Assembly (NCBI GenBank): GCA_022747635.1
Contig: JAKTNV010000008.1
Location: 134,501-198,500, forward strand
Source of the DNA: Hetaerina americana
Lineage: Eukaryota; Arthropoda; Insecta; Odonata; Calopterygidae
DNA length: 64,000 bases
Direction: 5' to 3'
Shown here: positions 22,783 to 32,459 of the stretch, piece after piece
Layout of the letters: every line of letters begins with the position of its first letter
Numbering within the stretch: the stretch's first letter is position 1
Position numbers and translations under genes: made by a program
The notes under the pieces: model-generated
Told to the model about the DNA's origin: nothing
The model's database searches: none
What the model saw: the letters and a program-made list of their open reading frames with translations, nothing else

Positions 22783-22786
<4 letters not shown>
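19800..22786 (-). mobile_element. RTE-like LINE, nearly complete, 5' part deleted
   Basis: This is the inverted partner of the 16.1-kb copy. The 5' UTR (22786 down to about 22465) matches it, ending in CCCTCCCCGGACTACAACC beside (TA)n. Relative to that copy, about 400 bases are missing at a junction near 22460. They cover the end of the 5' UTR, the start of the ORF and roughly the first 75 residues of the endonuclease. The rest is open. The 3' end with GGTTAAGGTAGGTTTTTCGATGG lies at about 19808-19840. It is the youngest-looking RTE-like copy in the window. Confidence 0.9.
19903..22437 (-). CDS. RTE-like LINE ORF: endonuclease (partial) plus reverse transcriptase, 844 codons
   Basis: The protein would nick target DNA and reverse-transcribe the LINE RNA in the nucleus. 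Residues 1-155 are the C-terminal half of an AP endonuclease: GDWNA at 51-55 and SDHNLV at 144-149. Residues 150-390 form a linker with many charged residues. The RT follows: FVDFEKAFDRV at 509-519 with D511, GCPLSPLLF at 571-579, and an active-site block FAND at 610-613. The usual sequence is (F/Y)ADD, so the first catalytic aspartate is asparagine (codon 20604-20602). Residues 640-844 are the RTE-type C-terminal region, with a tyrosine/tryptophan-rich block AETWSLKQE. The first ATG is only the first one after a deletion, since a TGA precedes it and the endonuclease N-terminus is gone. So despite the long frame it lacks a complete endonuclease and probably lacks RT activity. Confidence 0.88.
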   Translation of the reverse strand: MEIKAEPTNLVIIQVYMPPSNHKEEEVDKIYDQLEDMIACVPAGKHLIVMGDWNATVGEGRDGDEVGDYGLGTRNDRGEKAVEFCRRQGLVITNTWFRHHKRRRYTWNMPGDSGRYQLDYILVRHRFRNSVINSHSFPGADADSDHNLVVMKCSVRFKKIRQGRRVRKWNVEALNGLKRKEYKQAVEKIMEDGKGLITIEEKWEMIKKWLSKAAKDTIGTVNAKRTRKPWITDEMITKMDERRKWKNINTELGKMKYKELNNKLRRATNKAKDAWWKTQCEDMESLQRKGEIGALYSKVKSLSGSKKGRAMLIVRDKAGKVIVDAGKIQERWKEYIEELYSKELRPTQLDIEKENDVEEDSLGPGILDNEIERALREMKLNKAVGVDNIPVELLKCLGKCGRKRLYGLIRSIYEEGIWPEDFVRAVLVPIPKKVKATSCEDYRTISLISHAAKVVLRIINKRIESRANDYLGDDQFGFRKGRGTRDAIAVMRLLIERNIEHNQEVFACFVDFEKAFDRVSWGKLMSILRKIGIDWRERRLIRNLYMSQTAQVRVGNGETVWAVLGRGVRQGCPLSPLLFNLYAEEMIKEAWEELEVGMKVGGESVKSVRFANDQALVCQSAKGLQALLSELEIQCDRYGMRININKTTVMRFSRKEKAKLNIKIGGQKLEQVEQFTYLGSVLDQHGQSSRDVRRRIALGKEAFTRRRELMTGTLSKDVKKRLVKTLIWSVAMYGAETWSLKQEDRRRLEAFEMWVWRRMEKVKWTEKKTNEEVLGMVGEERGLLGAILWRQEKWMKGVLTGSGMLKTVIEGRMLGKRGKGRNRIGMLDGMKGGRKYSEMKRDLV

Positions 22787-22843
<57 letters not shown>
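22787..22843. repeat. (TA)n microsatellite at LINE 5' end
   Basis: Fifty-seven bases of (TA)n directly abut the 5' end of the minus RTE-like LINE, as they do at 16044 and 31706. Confidence 0.95.
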
Positions 22844-22849
<6 letters not shown>

Positions 22850-25205
22850 ATTTTATAAATAACCTTTTTTGTGTTCACTGTATAATTTTCATAAAACGTA
22901 CTATAACATATTATGCTTCTTTAACTTTTGGATTATTATTTATCATTCTGAACATTCAAATTGACAATTTTATTTAAATATTGCTACCCCTTGTATCATT
23001 AATAACAAGTTACTTGAGCTGATTATATGCAAACTTTTTCCTTCTCTTATTTGAAAATTGGTGACAATATCTCTCGGCTCTATTCAAAACAACTATCACT
23101 GCAACTAAGTATATGAACAAACTGTCGACCCATGTAGTAACTGGGCCACCAGCCCCGTCCGGAAATAGTATGGAGAACTGATGGTGTTGAAAAGGAGTCT
23201 GTTTTCAGTGAAAGCTGCATTGAATTGTTAACGCCAACCCCGGCTCATAAACGGTTTCCCTCTTTCTCGCTGCTTTCTGCTTCTCGACGAGTTCTCCATG
23301 AATATCAGAACGTGCTTGGCAGAAGCAGCGATCAGTGAAGCAGCAGCCTTCATCCTGCTTCTTCGTCCTTGGAAATGTTTGGACACTCGAGATGATAGGG
23401 TCAAGTACGAATGTTAAGAAAGTTAGATACGCTCCACGTATAACCTGTTGAATTTTGTTTAATCCAACAACATAAAGAATAGAAAAGAATTGTCAAGCTT
23501 TGAAGTATTGAAAAAACCGCACTTCATTAAAATCCATTTTAAATGAACGACGCACGGAATCGAATCTAGAATGACCCTTGCCCTCCGGATCAGCATACAT
23601 TGAGAATAATCAACTGAGTTCCCTTCGACAGCATCACATCATTCTGTTTTGAGGTTGTAACTTGAGTATCCATACGAGGGATACACATTGAATGCCCTTC
23701 TGATTGAAATTCACTGAGCTTAGAAATTACAACTTTTCTGATAGGATTCAGATAAATATGCGTGTACGTAGAAGTATGGTGGATTAAGTTTTTCGGAATT
23801 AAATTGGGTAGGCCGATGATAATTGAACGAAGTATGGGCCAGCGACTTGCCAAAATTTCGTGGTCCTAGAGTTTGCTTAATAACACCGAAATGGCGGGAA
23901 ATGCAGACCACATAGGACTAAGAAAGGAACGATGATACCATTACTGATATTTTATTGCCACGACTTCCGAATTCATTTCTTTCCTTACTTTATTTTGTCA
24001 TTATGAACGCATTAAATATGTCTTCCGGTTGAGTGTTCAAATGATTGTTCGCTCTCCGTTCCCCCTCCAAATCAACTGGTTTTATTCGCTTAAAAAATTA
24101 ACTCCGCTTAATAAATGTAGAAAAAATAATTTCCCATAAGAATCCCATCAATACTACCAAGTACGACGTATTCACTTTCAAATATAGGATGCACAACACA
24201 TTTCGGGCATAAATTGGCAGGCCAGGCGATGCCGGCGGATTTTTGTCGCATGTATTAATTGGGATGTGTTAAATATATTATTTTTATAGTCTGAATCAGC
24301 CTTTTTTTAAAAATCGAGAGCGCTTTTAAGACCGTTATATTACTAGGGAAATGAGAAAACATTATTTTGGCCATGTTTGAAATGTTAATGCAGTCATCCC
24401 TCCTTCGCAAATTATCTGTATTTGCACGGCGCATTATAAAATTTAGTTATATTTTTCTGATGCCTTTCATAAAGCTTCACATGGCATTCTGTGAATAAAT
24501 GCAAATATATTTTGCACATTTTATCATTTTACGTTTCTTGACCATCCTTCAACTACTTCTAACGATTTTCGAAGAGCAAGCAGAACTCGCCCCGAGGAGA
24601 GGTGAAAGACCGAGAATTCGCTTCCCCAATCTAAAAATGGTGCCCGCTCCAACACAAGCCGTTTCGGAGTGGACGCAATATGGCGGCTCGATTCCTCCTC
24701 AACTGATCCCCTTGTGCCATCTGAACCTTTAAGGTTTTTGGCATGAACATCTAGTGCTTCCGTGGCACTATGATCCATACCTTGAGCCAATGAAATCTCC
24801 TTCTACCAGTTGGTACCAATGATAACCAGTTGACCAAGAATTTTCTTGTGTGCTCTATGGCAAAACAAGCTTAGTGCAAAGCCCTTCATCTAGCGTGGCC
24901 AACGATACTATACCTACAGATTTCTTTATATCTCATTTGAGTCAAGGAATTTTTTTGAGCCGAGGTGGGCGAGTACTTGTATTATTATGGCAGCAATCAT
25001 CCCTTCAACTTTATCCGTGTCCCTTTGCTCTTTCCTTTTCTTCTTTTCTCCTTAAGAAATAAGTCCAAAGTAGCTCTTTGGCTCCCCGTATCCTTTAATT
25101 TTTCGTTTCTTCTTGGAAAGGGCATGCTCTGGCTTGGCCACTGTCCCCAAAGTGTCGACGCCTCAATGGACGCCCCTTCATTGCACGTAAACATTTTGAT
25201 TATTA
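22844..25205. other. Unassigned AT-rich region
   Basis: No transposon protein, SINE body or host exon is recognised. Open frames such as 23590-23911 and 24499-24790 are short and lack domain features or paired splice sites. A short (TTA)n lies at 25198-25212. Confidence 0.4.
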
Positions 25206-25209
25206 TTAT

Positions 25210-25905
25210 TAAGTAGTCTACCGTTAGGGTAGATTTTTGGATTGACTCAATAATTTGTGACACCCAACAAAACACAATCCAGCAACCTAGTCTGCATCAA
25301 GTCCTTCTTCATCACTGTATACTTCCTTCTTTCTTTCATCCCATCCAACATCCCTATCCTGTTCCTGCCCTTTCCTCGTTTGCCTAGCATTCTCCCCTCT
25401 ATTACTGCCGTCAGCATTCCACTGCCAATGAAAACAATCTGAATCCATTTTTCTGCTTCCATAGGATTGCTCCCAACAAACCCCTCTCTTCGCCCACCAT
25501 ACCAAGTACTCCCTCATTTGTTTTCCTCTCGGTCCATTTCACCTTCTCCATTCTTCTCCAAACACAATTCAAAAGCCTCCAGTCTACGTCTATCCTCCTG
25601 CTTCAATGACCACGTTTCCGCGCCGTACATAGCTACGCTCCTTATCAAAGTTTTTACGAGTCTTTTCTTAACATCCTTACTCAACGTCCCCGTCATCAAC
25701 TCCCTCCTTGTGAAAGCCTCTTTGCCTTGCGCAATTCTTCTCCTTACGTCCCTACTACTTTGACCGCGTTGGTCCAAAACACTACCGGGATACGTAAACT
25801 GTTCTACCTGCTCTAGGTTTTGCCCTTATATTTTAATGTTAAGCTTGGCCTTTTTCTTTCTAGAAAATCGCATGACCTTTGTTTTATTAATATTGATTCT
25901 CATCC
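25210..25905 (-). mobile_element. RTE-like LINE 3' fragment
   Basis: Minus-strand pieces in order are INKTKVMRFSRKKKAKLNIKI, EQVEQFTYPGSVLDQRGQSS, GKEAFTRRELMTGTLSKD, SVAMYGAETWSLKQEDRRR, then frameshifted MLGKRGKGRNRIGMLDGM. It is 5'-truncated inside the RT thumb region at about 25905 and ends at a TTA-rich 3' tail. Sequence is close to the 19.8-22.8-kb copy. Confidence 0.88.
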
Positions 25906-26139
25906 TCATCCCTATAATGGAGAGGCTTTTAAAATATTTTCACTGTTTCGTGCGAGAAGGGATTACGTGGGTCGTTCAATAATTCCTTATAAATTCTTAG
26001 AGATATCGCTCGTAGTATCGGAAAAGGTTTTCTTCAAGAAAGCCTCTTCTCTCACTAGACTGCTGTTAAAATTTCCGTTTTATGCATCGCGTGGTTTCAT
26101 TCTCATAGCCGATCGAAGCAACAAACTTTTGTTTATTTA

Positions 26140-26890
26140 GAAAAATGGAAAAAATGAGTTTCGTGCGCTGATTAAACACTTCTATTTACAAGGCTTAACA
26201 CAGATAGAGATGAAACCAGAGTTTGGATGAAGTTCGTGGCCCATATATCCTTCTGTGTTTGCAACTGTTTACAATTAGGTAAAAGAGTTTAAACGTGGCC
26301 GTACATTCACAAATGATGAACATCTTTCGGGGCGTCCGGCGGAAGGAACTTCCTCCAAAATGATAGACAAAATCCACGATATGGTTTTGAGTGATAGACA
26401 AATCAGGGTTCGCGAAATAGTTGAGGCCACAAGCATACCATAAGATACAGGGTTTTCCATTTGGCACGAAAAATTGGATGTGAAAAAAATGTCTGCAAGA
26501 TGGGTGCCGCGTCTGTTCTCGCTGGAGGATAATTGCATTGGTGTGGTCCTTTCGGATGCGGGTTCGCCACTTTTACGTCGCAATCCTGATGAGTTTCTAA
26601 GCCGATGCATAACTGTAGAGGACACTCTAGATGCAAAGGAGCAGTCGAAACAGTCTAAAAAGTGATCCGGTTCCGGGGAAGGTGAAGACGGTGAAATTTT
26701 CTGACAAGGTGAAGGCCACGGTTTTTTGGAATCCACGCAGAATCATGTATGTCAATTACTTGAAAATAAGGACGAGGTATGAATGAAGAGTACAATGCGT
26801 CGTTGTTGCGCCGATTGAGCAATGAAATCAAGGAAAAAGCTGGGATGATAAAATCGCGGAATTCGTGCTTGAATTATTAATATATCCACC
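26140..26890 (+). pseudogene. Mariner transposase pseudogene, N-terminal half
   Basis: Plus-strand landmarks are FRALIKHFYLQGLTQIEMK, SVFATVYN, EFKRGRTFTNDEHLSGRP, SKMIDKIHDMVLSDRQIRVREIVEATSIP, KKMSARWVPRLF, RRNPDEFLSRCITVEDT and KVKTVKFSDKVKATVFW. The frame breaks repeatedly, and the catalytic HQDN and C-terminal parts are missing or unrecognisable beyond about 26890. It resembles the 13.3-kb copy more than the 2.8-kb one. Confidence 0.75.
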
Positions 26891-26939
26891 ATAATTGACT
26901 AGATTCGGCCCCCAGAGACTTTTTATTATTTCCAAGCTT

Positions 26940-27270
26940 TAAAAATGCCTCGGCGGTGTGTGAGGCAGGGTAGGGCGGTGGATTTTCTTTAGCAAGGAGG
27001 TTTTCTGGGTTTCGCCGACGTTTGTGGAATGCGTTGTGAAGGTATTTGGTGAGCAAGGCGGTGAAGTTGCAAATCTGATGTCCGCGGATTGAGAGAGAAA
27101 CGGAAAATCGGGAATTGGGTGGTTAAATGTAGGCATTGCTGGTGGTTAGTGGGCTTGGTATGTACATGAATGGTGAATTTGGGGTTGTGGAGTGACATGG
27201 CCTTGCTTAGAGTGTTGCTGGTGGGGCCAGAGATGGAAGAAGTGAATTTGCAGTGAAAGAGACAATTCAG
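26940..27270 (-). mobile_element. PLE family 1 fragment, RT C-terminus
   Basis: The minus strand gives VKFTSSISG, MSLHNPKFTIHVHTKPTNHQQCLHLTT and a shifted piece with LSLNPRTSDLQL. These correspond to the conserved C-terminal RT stretch of the PLEs at 12.4 and 43.5 kb. No GIY-YIG domain follows before the mariner pseudogene. Confidence 0.65.
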
Positions 27271-27284
27271 GGTTAATGTGAAAG

Positions 27285-28478
27285 GGTCAATCGTAGTGCG
27301 AGACGCAGTGCGAGGACATGGACATTTTATAAAGGAAGGGTAACATTGTTGCTCTTTACAGGAAGGTTAAAATACTGTCAGGAAATAAGAAGAGAAAATG
27401 TGTGATAACGATGAAAGATAAGTCAGGAAAAGCATTAGTGGAACCAGAGAAGATTCGAGGGAGACGGAAGGAACTGTATGATAAAGAACTTAGGCCAACA
27501 AAGTTAGACATAGAAAAGGAACATGGCGTAGGTAAAGATAGCTTAGGTCCAGATTTACTCGACGATGAGATAGAAAGGGCATTAAGGGAGATGAAACTAA
27601 ATCAGGCCGTGGGGGTAAACAACATTCCTGCTGAACTACTAAAAGGTTTGGGAAAACCTGGAAAGAAGAGACCATATGGGCTGATTCGTAGTATCAATAA
27701 GAGAGAGGAATATTGAGTACAATCAGGACGTGTTCGCCTGTTTCCTAGATTTCGAAATGGCATTTGATAGAGTGAATTGAGAAAAACTAATTAATATATT
27801 GCAGAAAATAAGGATTGGTGGGGACCGATAGTCCGGATGGGCAGTATAAGAGGGAGAGGTGTGAGGCAGGGTTGTCAATTACCACCTGTGCTGTTCAACG
27901 TACATATTGGAGGAAGTGGTCAAAGAGACATGGGAAGAACTGGAGGTAGGAATGAAAAGGGAATTCATAAAATCAGTTGGGTTTGTAGGTGATCAAGCTG
28001 TAGCGAGCCAGTCAGCCAATGGTTTGCAAGCATTGCTGAGGAATTGGTAATTCAATGCGATAGATATGGTATTAGAATAAGTATGACTAAAACAAGTGTT
28101 ATGCGGTTTTCCAGAAGGACAAAGGCTAAATTAAACGTTAAAATAGGCAGGCAAAAACTAGAGCAGGCGGAACAGTTTACGTATCTTGGAAGTGTTATGC
28201 ACCAAAATGGTCAAAGTAGGAGATAAATTAAGGAAAGAATTGCGTTAGGAAAAGAAAATGCCTCGAGGATGGGGGAATTGTGGACAGGGGCGTGGGGTAA
28301 GAATGATAAGAAAAGGTTTGCTCAAACTCTTGATGTGGAGCGTGGTCATGTGGTGATGCGGCGCGGAAGCATGGTCATTGAAGCAGGATGATAGGCGTGA
28401 ATTGGAGGCTTTTGGAATGTGGGTGTGGAGAAGGATGGAAAAGGTGAAGTAGACAGAAAGGAAAACAAAGGAAAGAGT
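27285..28478 (+). mobile_element. RTE-like LINE, first part (interrupted by a PLE)
   Basis: Diverged plus copy: DKSGKALVEPEKIRGR, TKLDIEKEHGVGKDSLGPDLLDDEIERAL, MKLNQAVGVNNIPAELL, then after a deletion DVFACFLDFEMAFDRVN, an altered active-site block VGDQAV, GAEAWSLKQDDRRELEAF and MWVWRRMEKVK. It stops abruptly at AAAGGAAAGAGT (28467-28478). The same 12 bases reappear at 30366-30377, where the LINE continues. Confidence 0.82.
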
Positions 28479-28560
28479 AAGATCTGGTGCTTTCCCGGCG
28501 TATTTGATTCGCGAAGGATTCTCGGGTCTTCCACCGGGTCAAGGGTTCCATATTGGCCGA

Positions 28561-28593
28561 CGTTTCGATGCCCGACTCGTGCATCGTCTTCAG
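28561..28593 (-). other. CTGAAGA-stem-AAACG hairpin of a PLE 3' UTR
   Basis: The minus strand reads CTGAAGA, stem CGATGC, a nine-base loop, stem GCATCG, then AAACG. The stem pairs perfectly over six bases. The same framework with different stem bases recurs at the other PLE 3' ends in the window. Confidence 0.7.
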
Positions 28594-28639
28594 GGTTGAT
28601 GGCTGCCATTCCAATTCAATTCATTTCATTTCAATTCAA

Positions 28640-30075
28640 AAGTTGTTTATTTATCCAGGTTTGTTGTACAAAACATTTATAAGCAATCATATAACAGATA
28701 ACAGGTAACAATAAATAAATAACGGTAAATAACAGTGTACAACAAACAGGAAGCCCTGTTTTAGGCTGTGCGCCTCTTCAGGGTCTAAAAGCTGTTTTAT
28801 AATGTCTTTTGTTCAGCTATTGCATGTATCATTTCGCGGGGTAGCATTGGCCTGGCATTTACCCTAGGCGAAGGGGAAACCCGAAAAACCCTTCGCAGGC
28901 CGCCATAAATAAGTCCAATAACAATTGAAGTCCATTGGAACAGATAAATAAATAAATAAATATATGAATATAAAATATATAAATAAATAAATAAATAATT
29001 GTCTTTGTTTTTTAAAAACACACAAATCTCTTCACACAAAACACACTTTTCACTGGCACTTTTATCACTATTCTGTTGTTCGCAATTGCGGCTCTTCTTC
29101 AGACCCTTGTTGTTTTCTTCGTTTCTTTATCTTTCGGAAGAGTGGGTACTCCTCGATGGGGCGTAGACTCTCGGGAACTGGTAGAAGGCTGCCAAGACGA
29201 TAAGGTTGTAGGTGTGTCTCTTCGTAATACAGGTGTAGTTGGTCGCTTATTATTCTTGCTGGGGAAATTAGTTTCTTCTTTGGTCGTTTCCCCAGTACTG
29301 CGCTGGCACTCTGCATTATTTCCCCTAGGAGTGCGTCGTTGTAGGTGGCAATTCGGTTTGCAGCTCGAGCACGGAGACGGCATAACCTGTGAAGGATAGG
29401 TTCAGTATTAGAAATTAAATATACTTCAGGACTAGGATGCATGGGTGGCAAAAGATGCAGCTGTCTGAGTACTCTCCTTTCCAGGGCGGCCCATATGTTC
29501 ATATGAGTGTTGTTGAAGGGAAGGATTGCTAGCGCGGCGTATTCCATAACAGGGCGAACAAAGGCCTTGTATAGGAGCAGGCCGCACTCCGCAGAGACCC
29601 CCTTCCCTCTCGCCCGGACTGCTGTCAGTAGACCACTCCGACGACTGCATCTCGACCATACATCCCTGATGTGTGCATAAAATGTAAGGTGTCTGTCCAA
29701 AGTGACCCCCAGGTATTTGACGGAGTTGGACGTCGGGATCCGTTGCTGCCAGAGCCCAAGTGAGGGTTGTCGCAGCCCCACCATCCTTCGGTCTGAGTGA
29801 CTTCTAAAGATGATAAAGGTGGATTTTTTGGGGTTAGGTCTTAGTCGCCACTTTCGGAACCATTCTTCCAGTTTTTTAGCTTGTTTCTGGAGGTGTGCCA
29901 TTGCCCATTCTGGGGTCCGTGCCGGCGCCCAGATGGCCGTGTCATCCGCATATTGGGCAGTTGTTACGACCCGAGTCCTCTTGGCATCTGTTGGCATGTC
30001 CCAGCAGTAGGCTGCAAAGAGCAGCGGAGACAAGACTGTGCCTTGAGGCACTCCAGCTGAAGGAAAAAAGGTCCG
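28640..30075 (-). mobile_element. Jockey-like LINE, 5'-truncated
   Basis: The element runs from the RT palm (about 30075) to a long AT-rich 3' UTR with repeated AAATAAAT units (28940-29010) and a GAATT-rich tail near 28640. It sits inside the 3' UTR of the surrounding PLE. Its long open frame is listed separately. Confidence 0.75.
29068..30051 (-). CDS. Jockey-like reverse transcriptase, C-terminal 327 codons
   Basis: This is the C-terminal half of a Jockey-clade RT. It opens with VPQGTVLSPLLFAAYCWDMP, followed by the active site QYADDTAIW (both aspartates intact), then SVKYLGVTLDRHLTF, LLLYKAFVRPVMEYAA and a C-terminal region rich in basic residues. Coding similarity begins a few codons before the ATG at 30051, so this ATG is not the native start. 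The endonuclease and RT fingers are lost to 5' truncation. The frame is intact throughout, indicating a fairly young insertion. Confidence 0.85.
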   Translation of the reverse strand: MPQGTVLSPLLFAAYCWDMPTDAKRTRVVTTAQYADDTAIWAPARTPEWAMAHLQKQAKKLEEWFRKWRLRPNPKKSTFIIFRSHSDRRMVGLRQPSLGLWQQRIPTSNSVKYLGVTLDRHLTFYAHIRDVWSRCSRRSGLLTAVRARGKGVSAECGLLLYKAFVRPVMEYAALAILPFNNTHMNIWAALERRVLRQLHLLPPMHPSPEVYLISNTEPILHRLCRLRARAANRIATYNDALLGEIMQSASAVLGKRPKKKLISPARIISDQLHLYYEETHLQPYRLGSLLPVPESLRPIEEYPLFRKIKKRRKQQGSEEEPQLRTTE

Positions 30076-30365
30076 TATTTGGCCGTCTTATATACCCGCC
30101 TCAGGTGACCTGTGATTGGCCCGAGGAGGGGGGACCTCCTGATTGGTCGCCGGGCAGTTGTGGTCTGTTCCTTCCTTTCTTTACTTGGTTTAGCACCGGT
30201 TTCCATGCATTGCTGAGGGAATAGCCGGAATCCCTATTGAAATTATGTCCTGCCATTTTAATTTCAATTGATTCTTTGACTATTCGGTCCCAGTAACCAC
30301 CGGCGCGGGCAAGTACCTTCGTCTCATTGAAATTAACCCGGTGGAAGACCCGAGAATCCTTCACG

Positions 30366-30710
30366 AAAGGAAAGAGTGCTAGATATGGTGAGAGGGAGGG
30401 GAGGGGAGAAGACATTAGGAGGCAGGAATAATGGCTGCAGAGCATATAAACTAGCAGTGGGACGTTGAAGATTGTGATTGAGGGGAGAATGTCAAGCAAA
30501 CGAGGAAGGGGCAGGAATAGGATAGGGATGTTGCGCTCGATGAGGGGAGGAAGGAAGTATTCGGAATTCAACGGGGGCTAAATGTACTGCTGAATATTAG
30601 GTTGTGTTTTGCGCGGAGAGACAAATGAATTGTCGCTATATCGTTTGGTACGTTGGTTGCATCCAAAGCCTACTTTAACCCGTAGGTTACCTATAATAAT
30701 AAAAATATTT
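30366..30710 (+). mobile_element. RTE-like LINE, second part after the PLE insertion
   Basis: The sequence picks up at AAAGGAAAGAGT and continues the C-terminal coding end (GTTGAAGATTGTGATTGAGGGG, then GTCAAGCAAACGAGGAAGGGGC) and the family 3' UTR CCTACTTTAACCCGTAGGTTACC with (ATA)n. It matches the 3' end of the 16.1-kb copy and completes the part that stopped at 28478. Confidence 0.82.
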
Positions 30711-30951
30711 GTAAATTTGTGGATTTTCGTTAACCTAGCAGCGACTTTTGCATCCTAATCAACGTTTTCGATCAAGGTCGGCATAGATTCTTAACATTCA
30801 ATTCTGCATGAAATTGGTGAATATAGCAATCTTCACTGATCCCATGGAATAATATCAATATTCAATGAGTAGGTCCTTCGCTCCATGTCACGAATAATCT
30901 CCGTCTTAAGGACACGCAGATAATCTAACTGAAGCCAGCGGTCCAGGTTAA

Positions 30952-30980
30952 ACCCTTCGAGAGGAGACCTCTCGAAGGGT
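30952..30980. repeat. Perfect 13-bp inverted repeat with 3-base loop
   Basis: ACCCTTCGAGAGG and CCTCTCGAAGGGT flank AGA. No element boundary is recognised next to it, so its role is unknown. Confidence 0.8.
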
Positions 30981-31039
30981 CTCGCCATTATAACAGCTCT
31001 TCGGTGTGCCCGCAAACACCGCTTACTTACCTATTATGA

Positions 31040-31560
31040 AATGAGCGCACACGAGGCCGGGGAGAGAGGTAGGTACCCCTCTTGTCCGTCGGCGGCCCCC
31101 CCAACAGGGGCCCGATTGATTCGCACAGCCGTTCCCTCCATCTCTAGTTTATTGATCCGGCACCGCGCCCCACTCTATACCCCCCTCCCCCTCCCGTTCA
31201 GGAGCGATGCCAGATCCACTTGCGGCCGCGGGGGGAAGCAGAGGCTCCACTCCCCCTCTGCCCCCTCTTTAATACACTTACGGCGCCGCCGCGCTCCCGG
31301 CGGGGCAGAGAGAAGGGGGAGAGCCGCCCCTTTGAGAAGGACGCGTGCCGCCCCTCCGCCGGGCGGCACCCTTCCCACGGTGACCCGGAGTTTTTCCGGC
31401 GGGAGGGACGAAGCGGCCTTTCTTTTATGCACCACTGCTTTACATTTCGGCACGTGAGAGAGCAGGCGGAGGGAGTTGGTGCTCTCTGCGTCGGACCCGG
31501 GTGTTCATTGCGCGAACTCGTATTTAAAGTGCTCTGCATCCACTGGAGCCAGGCTGGAGA
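31040..31560. other. GC- and CpG-rich island, no gene recognised
   Basis: Base composition rises sharply, with long CpG-rich runs, unlike the AT-rich surroundings. Open frames on both strands (31041-31457, 31198-31566, 31220-31702) overlap one another and have arginine/proline-rich low-complexity translations, as expected from composition. It could be a promoter island or an old GC-rich repeat. Confidence 0.45.
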
Positions 31561-31696
31561 AGCCATTCGTTCAAATGGAAAGGGATTTGACTACACGATT
31601 GAAAGGAATTATCGACGAACCTGGAACGCAGCTTATATGACGACATTGTCGACGAAATCACCTACTACTTCGAACCCCTCGACGTATGACATATTT

Positions 31697-31705
<9 letters not shown>

Positions 31706-31782
<77 letters not shown>
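31706..31782. repeat. (TA)n microsatellite at LINE 5' end
   Basis: Seventy-seven bases of (TA)n immediately precede a third copy of the RTE-like LINE 5' UTR. Confidence 0.95.
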
Positions 31783-31785
<3 letters not shown>

Positions 31786-32266
31786 AATCCCTCCCCGGAC
31801 TACAACCTTGACGTGGTGGAAGGGCTTGTGCGTTCCGATGACCCCTAGAGTTGTGCTGGCGGGAGTAATAACAATTGCTACTGGTAGGATCACCCATGCC
31901 ACCAAATAGGTCGAAGGTTAGGAGCCAGACGAAAGGTAGTCCACGCAGCGTCTGTTCATCAGTGAGGCGGCTGCAATAGCGTCTGACCCCAGTGAGGCGG
32001 CCAGTAAGTGATGGTGTCACGTTAAAAACAATATTGAGGAAGGCAAAGGGAAACCACCTCAATTATCATTACCAAGATATAAATGATGGACAATTCAGAG
32101 ATTTTGAATCCTGGCAACTACGAGGCTCGGCCCAATCGGCCGTGTGTCGTGCCCGACAGCGGGGAGGCAAGGCTTCTGCGGTTGTCATCCCACGAAACCC
32201 TTGCAAGGGAAAACCGGCATCAGCAGGACAGAAGACACAGGACAAGAAGACCAATTTAGTTACATC
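31783..32266 (+). mobile_element. RTE-like LINE 5' UTR only
   Basis: It starts CCCTCCCCGGACTACAACCTTG and follows the 16.1-kb copy through the GAGGCGGCCAGTA and ACCACCTCAATTATCATT blocks. It stops just before the ORF, at AAGACCAATTTAGTTA. There the 3' tail of the minus CR1-like LINE begins. Only the 5' region is left, which is unusual for a LINE, since these normally lose the 5' end. Probably the CR1-like element inserted here and the remainder was lost or lies elsewhere. Confidence 0.85.
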
Positions 32267-32459
32267 TACATCTACATTAATACCCTGCAAGCCACCAAAA
32301 AGGTGTGTGGCAGGGGGTGCAGCACCAGGAGGAAAGGGTAAGGGATGAGGGGGTTAGGGTTTTTCAAATGGATGGGGAAAGGTAAGGGGAACCTGCAAAA
32401 AAAATATGTAAATATAATCGTAAAACCATGCGCAGTCGCTATCTTGTAGGCTAATACCT

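Larger units (their letters stand above)
28479..30365 (-). mobile_element. PLE (family 2) inserted in an RTE-like LINE, itself carrying a Jockey-like LINE
   Basis: At the right end the minus strand encodes the end of a GIY-YIG domain, GGYWDRIVKESIEIKMAGHNFN then RDSGYSLSNAWKPVLNQ (30305-30180). A 3' UTR with CCAATCACAGGTCACCTGAGG and a TATATAAGACGG stretch follows. The UTR resumes beyond the nested LINE with the hairpin motif at 28593-28561 and ends near 28479. The outermost 28-30 bases are inverted copies of each other (GAAGGATTCTCGGGTCTTCC near both ends), so an inverted 3'-UTR fragment sits at the truncated 5' end. Such inverted pieces are a known PLE habit. A 12-bp target duplication brackets the whole. 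Confidence 0.75.

Noticed and set aside
31041..31702. Three overlapping frames of 92-160 codons in the GC-rich island
   Set aside because: They occupy different phases and strands of the same DNA and have low-complexity proline/arginine content, as expected from composition.
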